A stretch of DNA of 64,000 nt from Vesta saturnalis (taxonomy: Eukaryota > Arthropoda > Insecta > Coleoptera > Lampyridae). Numbering within the stretch: position 1 is the stretch's first letter; the number at the start of each line of letters is the position of its first letter. A program made the translations under genes and the position numbers. Location of the stretch: positions 5,001 through 69,000 of the forward strand of contig JARFJB010000108.1 of the NCBI GenBank assembly GCA_036346205.1. The letters are read 5' to 3'. This document shows positions 58,366 through 64,000 of the stretch, piece by piece. The notes beneath the pieces are model-generated. The model did no database searches. It was not told where the DNA came from and saw nothing but the letters and a program-made list of their open reading frames with translations.

Positions 58366-59180
58366 TACTCTATCACGTAGGTATCCCATCCATTGAGAAT
58401 CTTTCATCTACGCTAGGCTCTGTTCCATCTTATTTTGTATTAGGCCATGGATATCTACGGGAAGTGAGTTTGCGCAAAAGAACTTCCGTAGCTTGACTTT
58501 AAAATTGTAGGTTATATTTTTAAGGTGAAACTGATGTTGCGATGCAACACAGGTTTTCACGCTATTTAGACTTTGTTTGCATGAAAGCTGTTGAATCTCT
58601 GGTGACCTATATAAAAAATAGGTAAATTTTAGTCTTCAGAAGCTAACAAAAATGCCATCTCCCTTTTTCACTCTTCCAAAATAAAAAACAGGGCAGAAAT
58701 ATGTATATGTATGAAATCCAGAGCGAAATTTCCTAAGTAATCCAGTCTCAAGACTTTACCTACTGCACTATCCTCTTGGTTTTTTTGGCTATTGAACATG
58801 ATGTGGAGGTGTGTATACATGCAAATTTAGTTTTTCGGTACCATAGTCAATAGGTAACCAGAACATCAATATGCATCCATTTAATTTAGCCTATCAAGGT
58901 AATCCACAGCGCCTATTCATTCGCAATCCAATGTGAAGATTTACTTTCGTGACAATATTTGCTACGTCGTTCTGTACACATGAGACGAATAACCATTTAA
59001 GTCGTAGCTAAATGGAATTGACCACAAGATCGCTGCTTTCGTATGCATAAACATGACCCGAATAAATTTTTTTAAAAGTTTTTACTGACATTTTGATGCC
59101 AAACAGTGGGGTTTTAATTCAACTGCATTATATTACCAAAAGAATATGAATCCTTATCAGTATCTGAATCTGATCGTATT
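58366..59180. other. No gene seen
   Basis: Unique-looking sequence after the satellite. The long satellite frames run a few codons into it before stopping. Confidence 0.5.
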
Positions 59181-59181
59181 C

Positions 59182-60000
59182 TTAATTTTCAATCGAAATA
59201 TTTCCCATGTTTCCCGAAATCATTTGCAATAATCTCTTGCGTATACGAACAGAAATTTTGTCACATTGTACAACAATTGATTTCTGAACCATATCTCTGT
59301 ATGGAGATTCAGAACTGATTTGCTCATTGTAATAAATTTTACAAAAGAACCATGCTATTTTAATTACGTTATATTGACAATGGTAAGGAGGCAATCGTAA
59401 AACTCCATACCCATGCTTAATCAAAATATTATCAACTAGATAATTTTTCCGTCTGGATCTAAAAGGTTGAATTTTGTTCCACAGTTGTTTTTTTGTAATT
59501 TTACCCTCTATTTAGACCCCGTGCGTAACCAACCTCTTTTGAAGCTGATCTTTCTTATTACAATATCAGGGAGACTTGTCTAACTGCTCCGAATTAGAAC
59601 AATTTTGATAAATCCACGTTTTGTTTATATACGCAAATCTGTCATCTTGGCCTGAACTTTGCAACTGCAGACACTTTTTCAAATACTTAATTTTGGCTAT
59701 AACGACGTGATTGATTTCACATACAATTTTCTGCCCATTGACAGGTTTGTGTTTGTAACCCATTGATTTAGAAATACTAAATAATGTCCGTCGACCCCCA
59801 TTTAAATCATGTTTTTATCCAAAGTCAAATATTCCTTTTTCGAGTTAAACTGCCAAATTAATCGTTGTGGATCTTTCCTATAGACGAAATCTAAAAACTC
59901 AGATTTTTGGGGTCTTTCAGTTATGTCTTGGATAGTTCGTTGTGAAAGCTAAAACCAAATACATACTTAATATGACCACAAAAATGTGATTTAAGTTCAC
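59182..60000 (-). pseudogene. Tc1/mariner-like transposase remnant
   Basis: In element order: a frame near 59930-59770 (R-P-Q-K-S-E-F-L-D-F-V, then W-Q-F-N-S-K-K-E-Y) resembling the N-terminal helix-turn-helix; 59763-59566 with F-A-Y-I-N-K-T-W-I-Y-Q-N, the position of the first catalytic Asp, here replaced by Asn; and 59424-59182 with Y-G-V-L-R-L-P-P-Y-H-C-Q-Y-N, the block before the final acidic residue, which also looks replaced. It is related to the deleted copy at 38.4 kb. The middle Asp is lost. Confidence 0.65.
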
Positions 60001-60845
60001 ACTAACTTGAATTATGTACGACGACACCATTACGATTAGTTCCACGTTAATTTTCCCCGTTACACTATGTTTAAGGTGCTTACAAATCTGAAATTACCCT
60101 TGACAGGACGGCGTCAAATTGACTTTTTGTCATTTTAACTAATGGGAATACCACTACAGAAAATAAAATAGCATGGCCCGCTTTAATGTAAAATAAGATA
60201 GAAGAGTATATGAAAATGTCTAAGCTGCAATGTCTGTACACCGAGCAATGCGTAAAATTGCGAACTACACTTAACTTCGTACATTCTCCCTTCAATCTAA
60301 TAAAATAGTTCAAAGATGCGGATATGAGCAAAATAATTTTTAGAATCACGGTTTGAAACGGAAGTCTCTGGGTTAGTTATTATATGGTATGGTTTTAATT
60401 ATGTTTTGTAACATTGCTAATGCTTGAGATCGGGTTGTAAGAATTAACCACTTATTATTAATCTCTATTTGACAAGAAGGTTTAAACGGCTATTGGACAT
60501 ACATTATTATTGGTGTTTTACAACGTTGCCTATTTCTATTATAAATATATTACAAAGGCTGCTTAATTATAAAAAAAATAGCTATTTGTTTTACTAAGGA
60601 GGAAAGTGTAATATTCCCTCCCGTCTATGAAGGTTAATGCACGAGCGTAGCTTAGCGAAACAAGGGCAGTAATCATCTAGGGGAGGGACTATTACTCGAC
60701 GCCAGAGAGAAACATGGTTTTTTCATCAAGTGCAGATTTTTATCGTTCGGCTTTATCTCTCAAAGCTCTTGCATTCGAAAACATTAATGTTAGCACAGTA
60801 ACATTGAGTGGTTGATCAAAACGTGTTTTAAATAGTTTTAGTAAT
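60001..60845. other. No gene seen
   Basis: AT-rich; the frame 60080-60349 (minus) has no motif. Just before 60846 the sequence becomes less AT-rich (about 60600-60720), which fits the leader of the exon candidate that follows. Confidence 0.45.
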
Positions 60846-61001
60846 ATGGCAACAGGAGGGAATGTACATTGTCTCCGCTACTATTGGAAACCAATTACTG
60901 GTAGGAAAGTGCATATTTGCGCCCCTAAAAATTACCCTAACAACAGTCGACAATTGACACCTTCGGAGATAAATGGTGAAAAAATTTATTATTTCATTCA
61001 A
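60846..61001 (+). CDS. Possible first exon of an unknown gene
   Basis: ATG at 60846 begins M-A-T-G-G-N-V-H-C-L-R-Y-Y-W-K-P and stays open to a donor-like CAAG|GTATGTT at 61001/61002; beyond the donor the frame becomes AT-rich and intron-like. Codon composition is more balanced than in the surrounding spacer. I do not recognise the protein and no second exon was found. It may belong to a host gene or to a transposon with introns. Confidence 0.35.
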
Positions 61002-61469
61002 GGTATGTTAATAATATACACTTTATACACAATTTTATATTTTTTTCGTTACACCAAAATACAAAATCTGCTATTGACGCATTCGTATAGGTACTTCTCT
61101 AGGTTTATTAGGCCGAAGATTTGAAATAATCTCCTTTGCACGGTTTAAAACTATTTTTTAAATTTCATTGCCTTTTTCTCTGCATATTTCAAAATTATCG
61201 AGGGGAATTTGCCAAGAAATTACTTTCGATCTGACATAACAAGTATCGAGACGAGTCGTATTAGTAGTGTTTTTCTATTTTCTCTGACCTTAAGTTTATT
61301 ATTTGGAATTCAGTTTCTTTGATTCTAGGAAAGATATACTTCATTCCGGTTAAAAATAACTTCTTTGACTCGAAAAATATGAAACCTCTTTACAGCTTCT
61401 GTCATACCAGTAGTAGACAGACACTTGTCGCCGCCATCTTGGATTTTCTGGGGAAAACCCACCTTTCAC

Positions 61470-61820
61470 TTTTTTATATGCCCACGTGGGGGACGTGTTT
61501 TTTCACCCCTATGGTTTCTTTTCGGAGGCCTTTTTCAACCCCTGCTGGAATTTTTCCTTAATCTTTTTTTATTAGCTTACGTGCGAGACCGTATTTTCTA
61601 CCCTTTCCTTTCGGAGGCCCTTTTCAACCCTAGTTATTTTTACTCGCTCACGTATAGGACGCGTATTTTCACCCCTATTTTTTTACACTCCCACGTGTAG
61701 GACGTGTTTTTTCACCCCTATTTTATGACAGCTCACGTACATAGGCGCATTTTCTACCCTATGGTTTATTTTCGAGGGTCAACCCTAATTAGAGCCTTTC
61801 TGTACTTGCTCACGTGAGGG
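61470..61820 (+). repeat. Degenerate minisatellite with ACGTG and ACCCCTA words
   Basis: Six irregular units of about 45-80 bp, each with a [CT]CACGT[GA] word followed by GGACG[TC]GT, a T-run and CACCCCTA. Longer units add a TTTTCGGAGGCC..TTTTCAACCC section. The two frames through it (61319-61561 and 61425-61700) are by-products. Confidence 0.8.
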
Positions 61821-61921
61821 GCTGGGGTTGGTCTTGGGGCTGGGTGCTGGAGCTGGTCTTGGGATAAGTCTTAGGGTTTAGTCTTGGACCTGGGGCTGAA
61901 CTTGGAGTTGGTCTTAGGGTT
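61816..61921 (+). repeat. G-rich irregular repeat
   Basis: Repeats of GGGGCTGG/GGTCTTGGG-type words, such as GGGGTTGGTCTTGGGGCTGG, rich in runs of three and four G on this strand. Confidence 0.8.
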
Positions 61922-63070
61922 ATTTTTGATGGTCATCTAATTAAGGTCCTTCTGGCTATATTAAGAGCAGTGCCCCTGGAGATTAGGCAATTGCACACGC
62001 ATAAAATGTTGGAAATTGCATAATTACCCTAATAAGATATTATTATTAAAATTATCGATCCTATTGCTTTAAAATGGTTATATGCTATTGTATGATCTTT
62101 TACCTATACGAGAAAACGTATTTATAATAAGGAGGTTCTTGTAAGACAGCAGTTGTGTTAAGGATTGATTTTGCGTGGGGGAATTTGAATTACAGTAAAA
62201 TTTAATTATAGAACACTTATTTTTATTGTAAATGTCATAATTAAAAAATCCTCAGTGAGTTAGAAAAAAAATTACTGACATTCGGGTTTAATGAAACAAA
62301 TTTTTTTTATTAAGTTAATTAATTACATAACAGTTATTACAATATTGTGTTCTAAAACGAATATTAAAAACTGATTGTTTTACCTGCATCAATATTTTTT
62401 TAAAGAAACTTGTTACGTATAGCTTAGATGTGTTTTATAACTGTAATTAAAAATTTGTAAATAAATAAAGCACACTTACCAACTCTGTACTTAAAGAACG
62501 TTTTTGAGGCACTGCTTCACGAGTGATAGTCAATGCTTTGTGTTGCTTGTCTAATCAAACTAAAAAAACAACTTTCTACGTTGTTGTAAAAACTAGCTAT
62601 TGATTTTCCATAATTAATTTTTAGAATGTAAATACACAAACAACCTTATTATCTTTATCACACTTACTGCAACTCGTATTTACCTTTCTCTTAAAATAAT
62701 TAATAACAAATCGGTTTAAAAAATATGCATATTGCACATACGGACACACAAATTGTTTTTTATAAAAAAAACATGTTAAGAGTTTGGAATGTAATAATTA
62801 CGTGTTTTAAATTCCACAACAATGTGTAGCAAGAAATCACTGTTCATGTTTTTTCATTTTAGCTAATTACCGTGTAATTATATAACTCTGTTAAATTTAA
62901 TAGTCTAAAAAAATTGATTACCAATATGGAATGGTTAACATAATTTCTTTTTAAAAAACACTAAATCATAAATTTCATAAAACGATTTTTAAAAAACACA
63001 CATATTTATCAGAATAGAATGGTTGGGTAACAGGTGTTAAACAGTAATCTGATTATCTCGTCATTTACAG
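61922..63070. other. No gene seen
   Basis: Strongly AT-rich, no supported frame. It may be the non-coding end of the element that begins at 63071. Confidence 0.45.
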
Positions 63071-63445
63071 TTAAACATGTACTAAAATAGTTTTTACAAA
63101 ATCAAACATAGGTAAATTATGTAATCTAAAATATAGAAACATTAAGGTATAAAGTCCACACACATCCGAATGGTAGTCTTGCAGTATTGTTTTATTGTAT
63201 ACGAAGCATCTGGAATTCTTCTCTAGGAAACGTAAATGATATCCTTGCGGTGGTTGTCCAAGGGAATCAAAATACTCTCCGTTGCCATTCTCGTCAATGT
63301 AGATAGCGGTCCAATGCTGACCTGGTTTGTTTGCAGGATCCGTGTTTACGATAATTGCACACGGTCGAGGTGCGTGTCTCAGTAGTTGATTAGAAGCACA
63401 TACAAGCCGAAACACATTCTTCCTGTGGCTGGGGATCGATTTCAA
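63071..63445 (-). CDS. Adenovirus-type (C5) cysteine protease, Polinton/adintovirus-like
   Basis: A 124-codon open stretch. It shows the C5 protease active site in order: G-Q-H44-W-T-A-I-Y, Y-F-D60-S-L-G, L-Q89-D-Y and D-V-C96-G-L-Y-T. The spacing from Gln to Cys (7) is that of adenain and the His-Asp gap (16) is close to it. The family member matures virion proteins; in Polintons it is one of the core genes. The family is normally longer than this, and the frame extends upstream past an in-frame TGA near 63450, so the N terminus may be broken or start elsewhere. It is 20 bp downstream of another ORF on the same strand. Confidence 0.8.
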   Translation of the reverse strand: MKSIPSHRKNVFRLVCASNQLLRHAPRPCAIIVNTDPANKPGQHWTAIYIDENGNGEYFDSLGQPPQGYHLRFLEKNSRCFVYNKTILQDYHSDVCGLYTLMFLYFRLHNLPMFDFVKTILVHV

Positions 63446-63464
63446 TCATCTCAACACTTGTACC

Positions 63465-63941
63465 TCATACATCTTTAGAATTGGTATGCGTCCAGTCTTG
63501 CAGTAGTAAGGCGTTTTCCAGTGCACACATAGGCTCAGTGATGTTATGGTTTAAACAGCTATATGCTTTTGCTTCCTTTTTCAACTGTTTAATCGACGAG
63601 CAACCAGTCTCCTCTAGGTTTACAATTGTTTTGTTAAGAAACCTTAAAAACTGTTGTTTTTCACGGCCCTTAACGTGAATTTTGTTAAATGAGCGCAACA
63701 CCTTCATCAACTCCTCACGGAAATTGTTGTAATGTACATGACCCGACCACCATTTCAATCCATGATAATTATCCTCCATAAATTTTATCTGTCGTGACAC
63801 GGATCCTGATATAAAGTAGCCTCGGGGTGGTTTTATCACCATCAACGATAAACGACCATGATCTGTAATCACGGAAATTTCTTTCGGTATGAATTCGTTG
63901 TTAACACCACTAAACCCTTGTACGTCCAAGTATGCGTCCAT
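63465..63941 (-). CDS. Uncharacterised ORF beside the protease (D-V-Q-G-F N terminus)
   Basis: 158 codons from ATG at 63941. The start M-D-A-Y-L-D-V-Q-G-F, then F-I-P-K-E-I, K-P-P-R-G-Y, Y-H-G-L-K-W and V-K-G-R-E-K follow a pattern that I recall from many uncharacterised insect and virus-like ORFs. I do not know an established function. A D-x-[EQ] start followed by conserved blocks could suggest a nuclease-like fold, but that is only a guess. The frame is intact and probably co-expressed with the protease downstream. Confidence 0.6.
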   Translation of the reverse strand: MDAYLDVQGFSGVNNEFIPKEISVITDHGRLSLMVIKPPRGYFISGSVSRQIKFMEDNYHGLKWWSGHVHYNNFREELMKVLRSFNKIHVKGREKQQFLRFLNKTIVNLEETGCSSIKQLKKEAKAYSCLNHNITEPMCALENALLLQDWTHTNSKDV

Positions 63942-64000
63942 CTTCTATCGGCTGCTGCTGTACACTAAAGCTTGCAGATTAGAGCTACCACTTTTAACAG
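63942..64000. other. Right edge of window
   Basis: The putative Polinton/adintovirus-like element probably continues beyond this edge; nothing more can be said from 59 bp. Confidence 0.4.

Noticed and set aside
52643..58496. Very long plus-strand frames (up to 1,911 codons, Thr/His/Arg) and minus-strand Cys/Val/Arg frames
   Set aside because: The CACACG repeat has no stop codon in any frame, so all six frames stay open by composition. They overlap each other on both strands and end where the repeat ends.

Overview
This is an AT-rich eukaryotic window, most likely from an insect with a large, repeat-rich genome. The suggestion of an insect rests on the mix of families: I-type non-LTR retrotransposons carrying RNase H, DD41D Tc1/mariner-like elements, piggyBac, hAT, MULE and PIF/Harbinger pieces, a Polinton/adintovirus-type protease, GT-AG introns and long TA tracts. 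I cannot name the species or order. I see no convincing complete host gene, no tRNA or rRNA, no operon and no CRISPR. Nearly everything recognisable is a transposable element or a tandem repeat, and most coding regions are broken.

Left part (1-16.2 kb): a mariner remnant; a complete-length I-type LINE (1120-6641, minus strand) with an intact ORF1, a broken ORF2 and a perfect 13-bp target-site duplication; two repeat families that I call R1 and R2; a roughly 95-copy AAATTTCT array that grew inside an R1 copy; a pogo-like remnant; a tandem R1 dimer with long TA tracts; and piggyBac-1 (13438-15874, TTAA at both ends) inserted into an R2 copy.

Middle (19.0-28.0 kb): a chain of Tc1/mariner-like elements (called C, A, B and D here) separated by nothing but (TA)n tracts. 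Element A has an intact DD41D transposase and has itself been entered by a hAT element with a perfect 8-bp duplication. From 28.0 to 36.7 kb lie three damaged I-type LINEs, all on the minus strand like the first.

Right part: Tc1-like remnants (38.4-40.7 kb); an intron-containing transposon with a DD82E-type catalytic spacing (40789-42926); a small MULE whose inverted ends are tandem repeats (43238-44098); piggyBac-2 (45151-47575), in which one catalytic aspartate is replaced; PIF/Harbinger remnants (50.6-51.8 kb); a 5.8-kb CACACG-type satellite with higher-order structure, open in all six frames but not coding (52583-58358); another Tc1-like remnant; a possible first exon near 60.85 kb; a degenerate minisatellite; and, at the right edge, an adenovirus-type cysteine protease beside an uncharacterised ORF, probably the end of a Polinton/adintovirus-like element that runs out of the window.

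The parts do not work together as a pathway. The window is best read as layers of insertion: R1/R2 repeats and TA tracts as substrate, then LINE, piggyBac and mariner insertions, with hAT last in its nest.
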